DNA of 64,000 nucleotides from Nitrogeniibacter mangrovi. Lineage in GTDB: Bacteria > Pseudomonadota > Gammaproteobacteria > Burkholderiales > Rhodocyclaceae. The translations under genes were made by a program, and so were the position numbers. Below, piece after piece: positions 42,582-50,910 of this stretch. The notes beneath the pieces are model-generated. The model did not search any database. It was not told where the DNA came from and saw nothing but the letters and a program-made list of their open reading frames with translations. Where the stretch lies: contig NZ_CP048836.1 in NCBI RefSeq assembly GCF_010983895.1, positions 3,596,001 to 3,660,000 of the forward strand, written 5' to 3'. Within the stretch, counting starts at the first letter, position 1. Each line of letters starts with the position of its first letter.

Positions 42582-43529
42582 ATGCTGGGAGCACAATCGA
42601 ACAGCGGCCTGCGCGGCGACTATGCCCGGGCGCGGGCCGATTTCACCGTCGATCAGGACATGGGCGGCTACAGCGCGACCGACCGGGCGGTGTGGGACAC
42701 GCTGATGGCGCGTCAGAGCGCGATGGTGCGCTCGCATGCCTGCGCCGAGTTCATCCACGGCGTCGATGCGCTGGATGGCCGGGCCGGGATTCCGGAACTC
42801 GAGCGCGTCAGCGATTTCATCGAACGGCGCACCCACTGGCGCCTGGTCGCGGTGCCCGGCTTCATTCCCGACGCGGCCTTCTTCGCCCATCTGGCCGCGC
42901 GGCGCTTCCCGGTCAGCGTGTGGGTGCGGCGGCCCGACGAAATCGACTACCTGGTCGAACCCGATCTGTTCCACGACTTCTTCGGCCATGTGCCGATGCT
43001 GCTCAACCCGGTGTTCGCCGATTACCTCGCGGCCTATGGCGACAAGGGGCAGGAAGCGGCCGCAGCGAACGCCCTGCCGCGCCTCGCCCGCCTGTACTGG
43101 TACATGGTCGAATTCGGCCTGATCGACACCCCGGACGGGCTCAAGGCCTATGGCGCCGGCATGCTCTCGTCCGCTGCCGAGACCCATTATTCGCTCGAGA
43201 GCCTGCGCCCCCATCGGGTCTGGTTCGATCTGGCGCGGGTGATGCGCACCCGCTACATGATCGACGACTTCCAGAAGACCTATTTCGTGCTGCCCGATTT
43301 CGACACCTTGTTCGACGCCACGGCGCAGGACTTCCGCGCGCTGTACGACGCCCTCCAATCGCTGCCGGACATCGACGCCGACCAGCTCGTGCCCGGCGAC
43401 CGCGTCTATGCGCCGCCGGCCGGGGCGTCAGGCTGCCGCTCGGGCACGGCACGGGCGAAAGCGTCGAGACCGGCACAGGCGGCGTCGATGCGGCACAGCC
43501 GCGGACAGGCGTCGAGGGCGAAGTCGTAG
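42582..43529 (+). CDS. phhA: phenylalanine 4-monooxygenase
   Basis: The enzyme hydroxylates L-phenylalanine to L-tyrosine with tetrahydropterin, Fe(II) and O2. The iron ligands are H131 and H136 in FHDFFGHVP and E177 in YWYMVEFGL. The core up to about residue 275 matches bacterial enzymes. The frame runs on for a further 40 or so residues (CRSGTARAKASRPAQAASM...) of low-complexity sequence that is the antisense of maiA, so this tail may be a recent extension. AAGGAG precedes the ATG. The product feeds tyrosine into the facing hppD-hmgA-fahA-maiA operon. Confidence 0.92.
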   Translation: MLGAQSNSGLRGDYARARADFTVDQDMGGYSATDRAVWDTLMARQSAMVRSHACAEFIHGVDALDGRAGIPELERVSDFIERRTHWRLVAVPGFIPDAAFFAHLAARRFPVSVWVRRPDEIDYLVEPDLFHDFFGHVPMLLNPVFADYLAAYGDKGQEAAAANALPRLARLYWYMVEFGLIDTPDGLKAYGAGMLSSAAETHYSLESLRPHRVWFDLARVMRTRYMIDDFQKTYFVLPDFDTLFDATAQDFRALYDALQSLPDIDADQLVPGDRVYAPPAGASGCRSGTARAKASRPAQAASMRHSRGQASRAKS

Positions 43530-44053
43530 CGCCGGGCGTTGTACAGCTGCGGCACGATGCACAGGTCGGCGAGGCCGACAGCCTCGCCCAGCGCGAACGG
43601 CCCGCGCTCGTCGACCAGGCGTTCGCAGGCGTCGAGGCCGAGCCTCAGCCAGTGGTGATACCAGGCGCGCCGCGCCGCCGCGTCGGCGCCGAGCGTGTTT
43701 TCCAGGTAGTTCAGCACACGCAGGTTGTTGAGCGGATGGAGATCGGCGCCGATGGCCAGCGCGATCTGCCGGGCGCGCGCCCGTTCGACGGCCCCGCCCG
43801 GCAGCAACGGCGGCTGCGGATAACGTTCGTCCAGGTATTCGATGATGGCCAGCGACTGGCCGATCACCGTGTCGCCGTCGACCAGCGTCGGCACCAGATG
43901 CTGCGGATTGAGTGCGGCGTAGGCCGCTCGGTGCTGGGCGCTGGCCGCCGCGCGCAGATCCACGGCCTGCGACTCGAAGGACAGGCCCTTGAGCTGCAGC
44001 GCGATACGCACCCGATACGCCGCCGTCGAGCGCCAGTAGCCGTAGAGCCTCAT
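43406..44053 (-). CDS. maiA: maleylacetoacetate isomerase
   Basis: The glutathione-dependent enzyme isomerises maleylacetoacetate to fumarylacetoacetate. The 215-residue protein is a zeta-class GST: MRLYGYWRSTAAYRVRIAL has the S-T-A-A-Y-R-V-R catalytic segment, PTLVDGD and GQSLAIIEYLDERYP complete the thioredoxin domain, and a helical domain follows with the NNLRVLNYLE element. ATG 44053 overlaps the fahA stop as ATGA. The 3' end overlaps the convergent phhA by 124 bp. Confidence 0.93.
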   Translation of the reverse strand: MRLYGYWRSTAAYRVRIALQLKGLSFESQAVDLRAAASAQHRAAYAALNPQHLVPTLVDGDTVIGQSLAIIEYLDERYPQPPLLPGGAVERARARQIALAIGADLHPLNNLRVLNYLENTLGADAAARRAWYHHWLRLGLDACERLVDERGPFALGEAVGLADLCIVPQLYNARRYDFALDACPRLCRIDAACAGLDAFARAVPERQPDAPAGGA

Positions 44054-45030
44054 CGCGGTGGCTCGACCGTCTGCTCGATGGCGCCGAAGATCGAGGCGCC
44101 GTCGGCGTCGAGCATCTCGATGCGCACCCGGTCGCCATAGCGCAGGAAGGGCGTGCGCGCGGCGCCGTCGGCGAGCTGCTCCAGCATGCGGCGCTCGGCG
44201 ATGCACGAGGACCCGCGCGTCCGGTCGTGGTTGGCGACGGTGCCCGAACCGACGATGCAGCCGGCGCCCAGCGGGCGCGTGCGCGCGGCGTGGGCGATCA
44301 GTTCGGGGAAGCCGAAGGCCATGTCGGTGCCGGCATCCGGCGCGCCGAACAGTGCCCCGTTCAGATGGCTGCGCAGGGGGTGGTGCAGGCGCGCGCCGTC
44401 CCAGGCCTCGCCCAGTTCGTCGGGCGTCACCACGACCGGCGAGAAGGCGGTCGGCGGCTTGGACTGGAAGAAACCGAAACCCTTGGCCAGCTCGGCCGGA
44501 ATCAGATGGCGCAGCGACACGTCGTTGACCAGCATCAGCAGCCGGATATGGCCGCCCGCGTCCTGTGGCGAGACGCCGGGCGGCACGTCGTCGGTGATGA
44601 CCGCGACCTCGGCCTCGAAATCGATCCCCCAGGCCTCGTCGGCGGCGGCAATCGGGTCGCGCGGACCGAGCATCGTGTCCGAGCCGCCCTGGTAGAGCAG
44701 CGGATCGTGGCGGAAGCTATCGGGCATTTCGGCGCCGCGCGCCTGGCGCACCAGTGCGACATGGCTCAGGTAGGCCGAGGCGTCGGCCCACTGGTAGGCA
44801 CGCGGCAAGGGCGCGGCGCACATGGCGGGGTCGAAGGGCACTTCGTCGGGGAGCGGGCCGCGTTCGAGCGCCGCCGCCAGTGCCCGCAAGTGCGGCGCGC
44901 AGCTGTCCCATGCGTCCAGCGCCGCCTGCAGGGTGGGCGCCACGGCCGCGGCCGGCACACAGCGGCACAGATCGCGCGACACCACGTGCAGGCGTCCGTC
45001 GCGTCCACCCTTGAGCGAGGCCAGTTTCAT
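44050..45030 (-). CDS. fahA: fumarylacetoacetase (FahA family)
   Basis: The enzyme hydrolyses fumarylacetoacetate to fumarate and acetoacetate, the last step of the pathway. The 326-residue protein has an N-terminal beta domain and the FAH catalytic fold: EAEVAVITDDVPPGVS with metal-binding Glu, LMLVNDVSLR with Asp, KPPTAFSPVVVTPDELG, and CIVGSGTVANHD. ATG 45030 overlaps the hmgA stop (ATGA). The frame upstream lies inside hmgA and was not used. Confidence 0.93.
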   Translation of the reverse strand: MKLASLKGGRDGRLHVVSRDLCRCVPAAAVAPTLQAALDAWDSCAPHLRALAAALERGPLPDEVPFDPAMCAAPLPRAYQWADASAYLSHVALVRQARGAEMPDSFRHDPLLYQGGSDTMLGPRDPIAAADEAWGIDFEAEVAVITDDVPPGVSPQDAGGHIRLLMLVNDVSLRHLIPAELAKGFGFFQSKPPTAFSPVVVTPDELGEAWDGARLHHPLRSHLNGALFGAPDAGTDMAFGFPELIAHAARTRPLGAGCIVGSGTVANHDRTRGSSCIAERRMLEQLADGAARTPFLRYGDRVRIEMLDADGASIFGAIEQTVEPPR

Positions 45031-46160
45031 TCCGGCACCGCCTTCCAGCTGTCCACATACCCGGCCCACTCGACCGGCTGCACCGCCGGCGCGACCTCGA
45101 GCGGATCGCGCGCGTCGATCATCACCGCGACTTCGTCGGTACCGGCGTTTTTCGGCGTGAAGGCGTTCTGCAGCGCCTTGGGGTGCGGGCCGTGGGTGAA
45201 GCCGCCGGGGTGGAAGGTGAGCATGCCAGGGGCGATGTTGTCGCGGCTGAAGAAGTCGCCAGCGTGGTAGAAGATCACCTCGTCGTAGTCGTCGTTGCTG
45301 TGGAAGAACGGCACCTTGAGCGCACCCGGGTCGCTCTCGAACGGACGCGGCACGAAGCTGCAGACCACGAAGCGCTCGGCCACGAAGGTGGCGTGCGCCG
45401 ACGGCGGCACGTGGTAGCGGGGGCTCATCAGCGGGCGGATGGCGTCGATGTTGAGGCGCACCGGCGACAGATCGCCGTGCCAGCCGACGGCATCGAGCGG
45501 GTTGTAGGGAAAGCGTGCCACCGAGACGGCGCCGGCGCGCTTGATCTCGACCCGCCACGGCGTCTCGCCCTGCTGGGCGCGGAAGGCCTCGTCGAGCGCC
45601 GGCACGTCGAGCATGGCCGCATCGAAGATGGCGTGGGCGCCGACGATGCCCTTGTCGGGCAGGCCGTAAGCGCCGCCGGTGGCCTCGATCAGCAGAAAGC
45701 GCGAAGGCGCCGCCGGTTCGAGCCGCCACATGGTGCCGCGCGGCAGCAGCAGATAGTCGCCGGCGCGATAACGCAGGTGGCCGTAGTCGCAGTGCAACTC
45801 GCCGTCGCCGGCATGGACGAACAGCAGCTCGTCGCCGTCCGCATTGCGGGCCAGCGCCGGCATGGCGCTCTCGAGCCGCCAGAAGCGGATCTTCACCTGC
45901 GCGTTGGTGAGCACCGGCACCGCGTGCCATGGGCTGGGGTCGCGCGCGTCCAGCGCGGCGAGGTTGAAGGCGCGCGGGCGCAGTGGGCCTTCAAAATGGC
46001 TCCAGCCGGTCGGCGGGTGGGCGTGGTGCATGTGGGTGGCGGGGCCGAAGAAACCCTCGCGGCCGATCTCGCGCTCATAGGTGCCGGGCGGCAGGTCGGC
46101 GTGGGCCTGGCGCGACGCGTTGCCGGCGCGATGCGGGAAGGTAATGCGTCGGCGGGTCAT
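45027..46160 (-). CDS. hmgA: homogentisate 1,2-dioxygenase
   Basis: This Fe(II) dioxygenase opens the homogentisate ring to maleylacetoacetate. The 377-residue protein is somewhat shorter than the human-type enzyme (about 430-445) but has the cupin features: GELHCDYGHLRYRAGDYLLLPRGTMW, the metal-site stretch FFHSNDDYDEVIFYHAGDFFSRD and FHPGGFTHGPHP. ATGA overlaps link it to hppD upstream and fahA downstream. Confidence 0.93.
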   Translation of the reverse strand: MTRRRITFPHRAGNASRQAHADLPPGTYEREIGREGFFGPATHMHHAHPPTGWSHFEGPLRPRAFNLAALDARDPSPWHAVPVLTNAQVKIRFWRLESAMPALARNADGDELLFVHAGDGELHCDYGHLRYRAGDYLLLPRGTMWRLEPAAPSRFLLIEATGGAYGLPDKGIVGAHAIFDAAMLDVPALDEAFRAQQGETPWRVEIKRAGAVSVARFPYNPLDAVGWHGDLSPVRLNIDAIRPLMSPRYHVPPSAHATFVAERFVVCSFVPRPFESDPGALKVPFFHSNDDYDEVIFYHAGDFFSRDNIAPGMLTFHPGGFTHGPHPKALQNAFTPKNAGTDEVAVMIDARDPLEVAPAVQPVEWAGYVDSWKAVPE

Positions 46161-47236
46161 GATTGCGCCGCCGGGTCGGGTCGCAACACGCCACGCCGGA
46201 TCTGGTCGAGCTCGATGGATTCGAACAGCGCCTTGAAATTGCCCTCGCCGAAGCCTTCGTTGCCCTTGCGCTGGATGATCTCGAAGAAGATCGGCCCGAT
46301 CGCCTCCTGCGTGAAGATCTGCAGCAGCAGGCCCTGGCCCTCGCTCGGCGCGCCGTCGATCAGGATGCCGTCGGCGTGCAGCCGCGCCGCATCTTCGCCA
46401 TGGCCCGGCAGGCGCGCGGGGAGCGCCTCGTAATAGGTGTCCGGCGTGTGCTGGAAGGCGATGCCGCGCGCCCGCAGCGCCTCGACCGTGGCGTAGATGT
46501 CATCGGTGCCGAGCGCAATGTGCTGGATGCCCTCGCCGTGATAGCGGGCGATGAATTCCTCGATCTGCGATTTGTCGTCGCGGCTCTCGTTGAGCGGAAT
46601 GCGGATCTTGCCGCAGGGGCTGGTCATGGCACGGCTGAGCAGACCGGTCAGCTGGCCCTCGATGTCGAAATAGCGGATCTGGCGGAAGTTGAACACCCGC
46701 GCGTAGAAGTCCGCCCAATGCGCCATGTGGCCGCGCTGCAGGTTGTGCGTCAGGTGGTCGATGTAGCGCAGGCCGACATCGATATTCGCCTCGCCGCTAG
46801 GCGCCAGCGGTTCGAAATCGACGTCGTAGATGGTCTGCGCGCCGTAGCGGTCGACCAGATAGATCACCAGCCCGTCGATGCCCTGGATCGCTGGAATCCG
46901 CAACTCCATCGGCCCCACCGGCTGCTCCACCGGCGTCGCCCCACGCCGAACCGCCTCCCGATACGCCAGGGCCGCGTCCTTGACGCGAAACGCCATCGCG
47001 TTGGCCGACGGCCCGTGGCGGGCGGCAAACCGCGCTGCCTGACTGCCCGGCTCGTGGTTGAGGATGAAATTGATGTCGCCCTGGCGGTAATGGACGACGT
47101 CCTTGTGCCGATGGCGACCGGCCGCGACAAAGCCGAGCGCGCCGAACAGCTCGGCAAGGCCCTCCGCCGCCGGGCTCGCAAACTCGACGAACTCGAAACC
47201 ATCGGTTCCCAGCGGATTGTCGAACAGCTCGCTCAT
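46157..47236 (-). CDS. hppD: 4-hydroxyphenylpyruvate dioxygenase
   Basis: The enzyme converts 4-hydroxyphenylpyruvate to homogentisate. The 359-residue protein has two VOC domains. Iron ligands are His in YIDHLTHNL (about residue 165), His in GIQHIAL (about 240) and Glu in LLLQIFTQEAIGPIFFEIIQRKGNEGFGEGNF (about 320), the C-terminal helix motif that closes the active site. GGGAGG precedes ATG 47236. It is the first gene of the homogentisate operon. Confidence 0.95.
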   Translation of the reverse strand: MSELFDNPLGTDGFEFVEFASPAAEGLAELFGALGFVAAGRHRHKDVVHYRQGDINFILNHEPGSQAARFAARHGPSANAMAFRVKDAALAYREAVRRGATPVEQPVGPMELRIPAIQGIDGLVIYLVDRYGAQTIYDVDFEPLAPSGEANIDVGLRYIDHLTHNLQRGHMAHWADFYARVFNFRQIRYFDIEGQLTGLLSRAMTSPCGKIRIPLNESRDDKSQIEEFIARYHGEGIQHIALGTDDIYATVEALRARGIAFQHTPDTYYEALPARLPGHGEDAARLHADGILIDGAPSEGQGLLLQIFTQEAIGPIFFEIIQRKGNEGFGEGNFKALFESIELDQIRRGVLRPDPAAQS

Positions 47237-47282
47237 GCGCCCTCCCAACATGGCAGGCGCTGAGCCTGCTTGTTGTTGACAC

Positions 47283-47297
47283 CTACTTAGTGAGTAG
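47283..47297. promoter_or_regulatory. operator candidate upstream of hppD
   Basis: CTACT-tagtg-AGTAG is an inverted repeat in the AT-richer gap 47237-47481, 47 bp upstream of hppD. The TACT...AGTA half sites are of the type bound by MarR-family regulators. No regulator gene is adjacent. Confidence 0.4.
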
Positions 47298-47481
47298 AGG
47301 GGCTAGGGTGGGGGCAAGTTCAATGGGGGCGGGGGTGGCGTGTTTGCCCGCTAGGCGCGAGGTAGGCGAAATGTTGGCATTCATGACCTGACTCCGAATG
47401 TGCACGAATGCGGTTGTTCGTATCAACGCTCGTCACCGCCCGCATCCTCCGTTAGAATTTTGCTCACAGAGAGGCCAAAAA

Positions 47482-47964
47482 ATGACTATTTTCACCATCG
47501 GATATGAAGGTCTGGATATCGACGCGTTCATGTCGTTGCTCGCCGAGCACGACATAGAAACAGTTGTGGACGTTCGCGAGCTGCCACTGTCGCGAAAACC
47601 CGGGTTTTCGAAGAAGGCATTGGCTAGCGCGCTTAATCTATCGGGCCTCGAATATGCCCACATGGCCGGCCTAGGCTGTCCGAAGCCTGTGCGCAATCGC
47701 TACCGTCAAGACGGCAACTGGAAACACTACGTCGAGGGCTTTCTGAATCACCTCAAAACTCAAAGCACAGCCATTGCTGAACTGTCGGAACTAGCAAATT
47801 CCTCTAACTGCGCGCTGCTATGCTACGAGTCAGATTTCAATTTCTGCCATCGATCCATGGTTGCGAACGCAGTCCACGAACACTGCGGCGCTGACGTCGA
47901 ACACATCAGTGCTGCAAACGCTAGAACAACGAACCCTGCCTCGTGTCGACTAGCGCTTGCTTAG
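47482..47964 (+). CDS. DUF488 family protein
   Basis: The 160-residue cytoplasmic protein has the DUF488 start TIFTIGYEGLDIDAFMSLLAEHDIETVVDVRELPLSRKPGF, with a conserved D-V-R. It also has conserved Cys and His (LLCYESDFNFCHRSMVANA), the family C-terminal core. DUF488 function is not established. GC content and codon choice are lower than in the flanking metabolic genes. The 3' end overlaps the convergent gene at 47921 by 44 bp. GAGAGG lies upstream of the ATG. Confidence 0.85.
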   Translation: MTIFTIGYEGLDIDAFMSLLAEHDIETVVDVRELPLSRKPGFSKKALASALNLSGLEYAHMAGLGCPKPVRNRYRQDGNWKHYVEGFLNHLKTQSTAIAELSELANSSNCALLCYESDFNFCHRSMVANAVHEHCGADVEHISAANARTTNPASCRLALA

Positions 47965-48754
47965 GTGGATAGATCAAGCTGATGATTAGCCACTGATCTT
48001 GAAACCGATGCTGATTTCCCATCAGGAACATCAGATCCTTTTTGATGAGGTCTTCTTCCAGTTTGGCGCGAAACTTCTCTTTCCAACCAGTTGGACCGTG
48101 TTCTCGAAATACATGCCAGAACAATGCTCCCGCTTCCCAATCGACGATCTTGTGTGTGCACCTCTGCTCACCCTGCGGGGTATCAAAGACGTAGGAGTAG
48201 TAGAAGTCATAAGGCACCTTGCGTAGCTCTTTGACCTGCTGTTTCGCCTGAGCCTCCGAGAAAAGATCGCCTTGCATCTGAGCTCGCATCAGCTTTTCCT
48301 TCTCGTCAGCCGTCCAATCCTTGCTGCGAGCATCCTTGATCTCAAGTCCGAGCACCTGTTTCGGACGTAGCAGGGCAATCGACATTTGTTCATCTTTGCA
48401 GGCCCGCTGGATCTCGTCGAAGCTGGTGAACGTGGGCATCTTGTCGATCCATTCCCGTCGTTGAGCCCACTTGTCCTGCGTGGTCACTTTTTCCGCGACC
48501 TTCAACGATCCAATGTCTACCCTGTGGCTTTCCGGTCGATGATCCGCTGGCGCCTTCTCAACGCCGACCTCAATCCACTGCCACTTCTTGAACTGTTGAT
48601 CCTGCTCAATCATACGAAACGGCACTGGGTACAAGCGGCGCATTGACCCGTTTTCACAAATGCCCGCGACACAAGAAGTTTCGACATGCTTGGCACTGGG
48701 TGAAGGGTATGTCTTCGCAAGAATCAGAATGCGTTCGCGTCTAACTAGCGCCAT
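47921..48754 (-). CDS. conserved protein of unknown function next to DUF488
   Basis: The 277-residue cytoplasmic protein begins ERILILAKTYPSPSAKHVET followed by CVAGICENGSMRRLYPVPFR. This motif-rich N-terminus is conserved in proteins often found beside DUF488 genes (from memory). The middle is charged and helical. The C-terminus has DFYYSYVFDT and DLMFLMGNQHRFQDQWLIIS, ending LIYPPKQALVDTRQGSLF. No nucleotide-binding loop or metal site is clear. ATG 48754 is used; the frame is open to 48805. It has lower GC than neighbours and overlaps the DUF488 gene tail to tail. Confidence 0.7.
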   Translation of the reverse strand: MALVRRERILILAKTYPSPSAKHVETSCVAGICENGSMRRLYPVPFRMIEQDQQFKKWQWIEVGVEKAPADHRPESHRVDIGSLKVAEKVTTQDKWAQRREWIDKMPTFTSFDEIQRACKDEQMSIALLRPKQVLGLEIKDARSKDWTADEKEKLMRAQMQGDLFSEAQAKQQVKELRKVPYDFYYSYVFDTPQGEQRCTHKIVDWEAGALFWHVFREHGPTGWKEKFRAKLEEDLIKKDLMFLMGNQHRFQDQWLIISLIYPPKQALVDTRQGSLF

Positions 48755-48880
48755 ATTGGTTCCACCAACTCCTCGGCAAGATTCGAGCCGGCTGGCATCA
48801 CTCACCGAGTGATGCCAGCCCAGTACAATTCGCCTTCAAGTGGAGAGCTCTTTTTGCGACCTCTCCCTTGTCACGACATC

Positions 48881-48922
48881 AAGGCATTGGGGGTCAGATC
48901 TAAGGCATTGGGGGTCAGATCT
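48881..48922 (+). repeat. 21-bp perfect tandem duplication (IS/REP-like scar)
   Basis: The 21-bp unit at 48881-48901 (begins AAGGCATTGGGGGTCAGATC) is repeated exactly at 48902-48922, followed by TTGCATTC. The GGGGTCAGATCTTGCATT-type sequence is seen at ends of REP-associated or IS200-like elements (from memory). No transposase remains. The 48755-48976 gap holds nothing else of note. Confidence 0.7.
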
Positions 48923-48976
48923 TGCATTCAAACATGTGCCAATTTCACAACCCCTGAACCCTATTTCGGTAATCCC

Positions 48977-49435
48977 TCACTGACTACAAGTCCCCTTCTT
49001 GGCCATGGCCAGCTCGGCGACGGCCTCCTTGCCCTTCTCTTCATCCACCAGCTCGACGCCGGCGCCACCCACGAACACGCCCATCCTGATGTACTGGTGC
49101 ACGAAGTAGTTCTTGCCGCCTTCGGTGTTGACCATCAGGTCGTTGGGCGAGAACTCGGATTCGGTGGAGATCTTGTGTTCCGCGCCACCCTTGACCTCTT
49201 GATAGAAGAAGACGTCCGGCGCCGTTTCGCCGAGGCAGTCGCCATCGACCCAGACATCCTTCTTCAGCGCACCACCCAAGGCGCCTACGCGATACACATA
49301 GAGCCCGGCGTTGCCGTTCGTGGGCGGCAGGAACTTCTTGGCTTCGGCGGTCCTGTCGGCGCTCTCCATGGGTACGGAGGCGCAGCCGACGAACAGGGTG
49401 GAGGCCAAAACGACCAGTGCGATCGATTTGTACAT
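48977..49435 (-). CDS. DUF2846 lipoprotein
   Basis: The 152-residue protein has a lipoprotein signal ending LFVGC (Cys18). The DUF2846 pattern follows: AGLYVYRVGALGGALKKDVW then DGDCLGETAPDVFFYQEV, EHKISTESEFSPNDLMVNTEGG and KNYFVHQYIRMGVFVGGAGVELVDEEKG. It is probably anchored in the outer membrane facing the periplasm. The function is unknown. Single gene. Confidence 0.82.
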   Translation of the reverse strand: MYKSIALVVLASTLFVGCASVPMESADRTAEAKKFLPPTNGNAGLYVYRVGALGGALKKDVWVDGDCLGETAPDVFFYQEVKGGAEHKISTESEFSPNDLMVNTEGGKNYFVHQYIRMGVFVGGAGVELVDEEKGKEAVAELAMAKKGTCSQ

Positions 49436-49640
49436 GCTTGCTTCTACTCTTGTTGTTGATGAAACCTGAGCGGGATTGCCGGGCCATCGGACGGCGCAAT
49501 GGCGGTTACCAGGGGTATGACGGCCGGCGAGTTACATTTTGACAATCATCCTCGCAGCATCATCCCGAACGCTGTGACGCTGTTCATTGATGAACATCAT
49601 GTCGATCGAGTAGGCATGTGAAATTTCCTTCGGGCCGTAC

Positions 49641-49706
49641 TTCCGCCATTACGGGATTCGACCGGTGACGTCCGGCGGATGGCGCTGCGCTTATCCGCCC
49701 TACGGG
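49641..49706. repeat. REP-like repeat, copy A
   Basis: The element contains TCCGGCGGATGGCGCTGCGC followed by TTATCCGCCCTACG. GGCGGAT and ATCCGCC pair around an 11-12 base loop. The same 65-bp block recurs at 51216 and 53843. It is the only recognisable content of the 330-bp gap 49436-49765. Confidence 0.85.
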
Positions 49707-49765
49707 AACTGGCCCTAGGCAGGCCGTCTGAATGAAACGAGGGGGTGACGCGGGATCGGCCGCAG

Positions 49766-50095
49766 TCAGTTTTCGGCGCCTGGTCTGACGGGCGCGCTCT
49801 CCAGCTGAGCGGCAAGTTGATCCCGGGCCGACTGCAGCCACCGTCTGGCCTCGTCGTCCCCCTCGCCGATCACCACCATTGGCGTGAAATCCCTTTCAAA
49901 TGCGGCAAGCAGTTCGGTCGGGTGGTCGCGCAGATAGCGGTCGAGTTGGTCGATGCTCTGCATCACCTCATCGCGCCAGGTCGATTGCACGTAATCGGTC
50001 AGTACCTCGCCGTCGGTGTCGTGATCTTCACACCAGTCCTGGTGGAAGTAGCCGCTCAGGAGTTGTTCGAGTTGGGGGTATGCGGTGTTGCTCAT
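49766..50095 (-). CDS. CdiI-type immunity protein
   Basis: The 109-residue acidic protein has the CdiI_2-like opening YPQLEQLLSGYFHQDWCEDH, a helix-rich body and the tail RWLQSARDQLAAQLE. Such proteins neutralise CdiA/T6SS C-terminal toxins. ATG 50095 is eight bases after the stop of the RNase-A-like toxin gene, the usual toxin-immunity order. The frame is open upstream inside the toxin gene but with no homology. Confidence 0.8.
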   Translation of the reverse strand: MSNTAYPQLEQLLSGYFHQDWCEDHDTDGEVLTDYVQSTWRDEVMQSIDQLDRYLRDHPTELLAAFERDFTPMVVIGEGDDEARRWLQSARDQLAAQLESAPVRPGAEN

Positions 50096-50103
50096 CGGCA
50101 AAC

Positions 50104-50910
50104 TCAAGGGATCGGGAACGCGGTCAGTATGTAATAAAGCTTGCCGGCAACGGCTTTCTTCTGCAGCACGATGCGCACTTTCGACATCGGCGTGAGTCGG
50201 CCGGTGGCGCGCACGACGCCATGGCCGATTTTGCCCGAAGCGGTCCAGTCGAAGGCGCGCTTGGCATTCGGCGCTGCGGTTTCCGCCCACAGGGCAATCG
50301 CCATGCGGTTGGCGCGCAAACCGGCGGAAACGGCCTTTTCGGCCTGCGCGAGTGTTTCAAATGACGACGCGGCAGGGATTCTGGCCTGCGCAACGAGGCG
50401 GGCTCTCAGTTGCTCTTCGGTACGGGCCACGTGGCGTGCGATGGTGTGCCCCCCTTGTGCTTCATGGCCGGCCAGGCTGATCTTGCCGGCGCGCACGGCA
50501 ACGATCCGGGCGGCGGCGAGGGCGCTGGCGACGATGAGCGGTACGGCCAGGTCGACACCGTCGCCGATACGTTCGGCCGTCTCTTCGTCCACCCCGAGCA
50601 GTTGCGCGAGGGCGGTGGTGCCGTCGCTGGTGAACGTGTCTTTTTCCCGCCCGGTCCAGGCTTGGCGAACACCCGCCTGAAACGTGTCGATGCCGTGCAG
50701 GCCCAGCGCGCCACCACTGACCTTGGTCAGCGTCGTTGGCTCCGGGATCAGCAACAGCGCACCACCGCCGAGCACTTCGAGCGCACCAAAAATCGCACTA
50801 GCGGTTCCCCATGCACGATTCGAGAAACTGGGTTCCTCCAGTGTTCCGTTGGCCAGCACCGCGGCGAGTTGCGGCGGGGTCAATGCCAGTGTCAGTCCTT
50901 CCTGTTCCAC
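50104..50910 (-). CDS. orphan RNase-A-like toxin (CdiA-CT type)
   Basis: The 268-residue protein has a pre-toxin N-terminal half (LTLALTPPQLAAVLANGTLE, hydrophobic IFGALEVLGGGALLLIPEPT, then TFQAGVRQAWTGREKDTFTS). The C-terminal domain of about 120 residues has EAQGGHTIARHVARTEEQLRARL, the likely catalytic His/Arg/Lys region of the bacterial RNase A fold, and the terminal KLYYILTAFPIP strand. The best start is GTG 50910 with GGAGA six bases upstream; ATGs at 51042 or 51024 would add a poorly supported segment. No CdiB, VgrG, PAAR or Rhs gene is nearby, so delivery is unknown. Confidence 0.75.
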   Translation of the reverse strand: MEQEGLTLALTPPQLAAVLANGTLEEPSFSNRAWGTASAIFGALEVLGGGALLLIPEPTTLTKVSGGALGLHGIDTFQAGVRQAWTGREKDTFTSDGTTALAQLLGVDEETAERIGDGVDLAVPLIVASALAAARIVAVRAGKISLAGHEAQGGHTIARHVARTEEQLRARLVAQARIPAASSFETLAQAEKAVSAGLRANRMAIALWAETAAPNAKRAFDWTASGKIGHGVVRATGRLTPMSKVRIVLQKKAVAGKLYYILTAFPIP

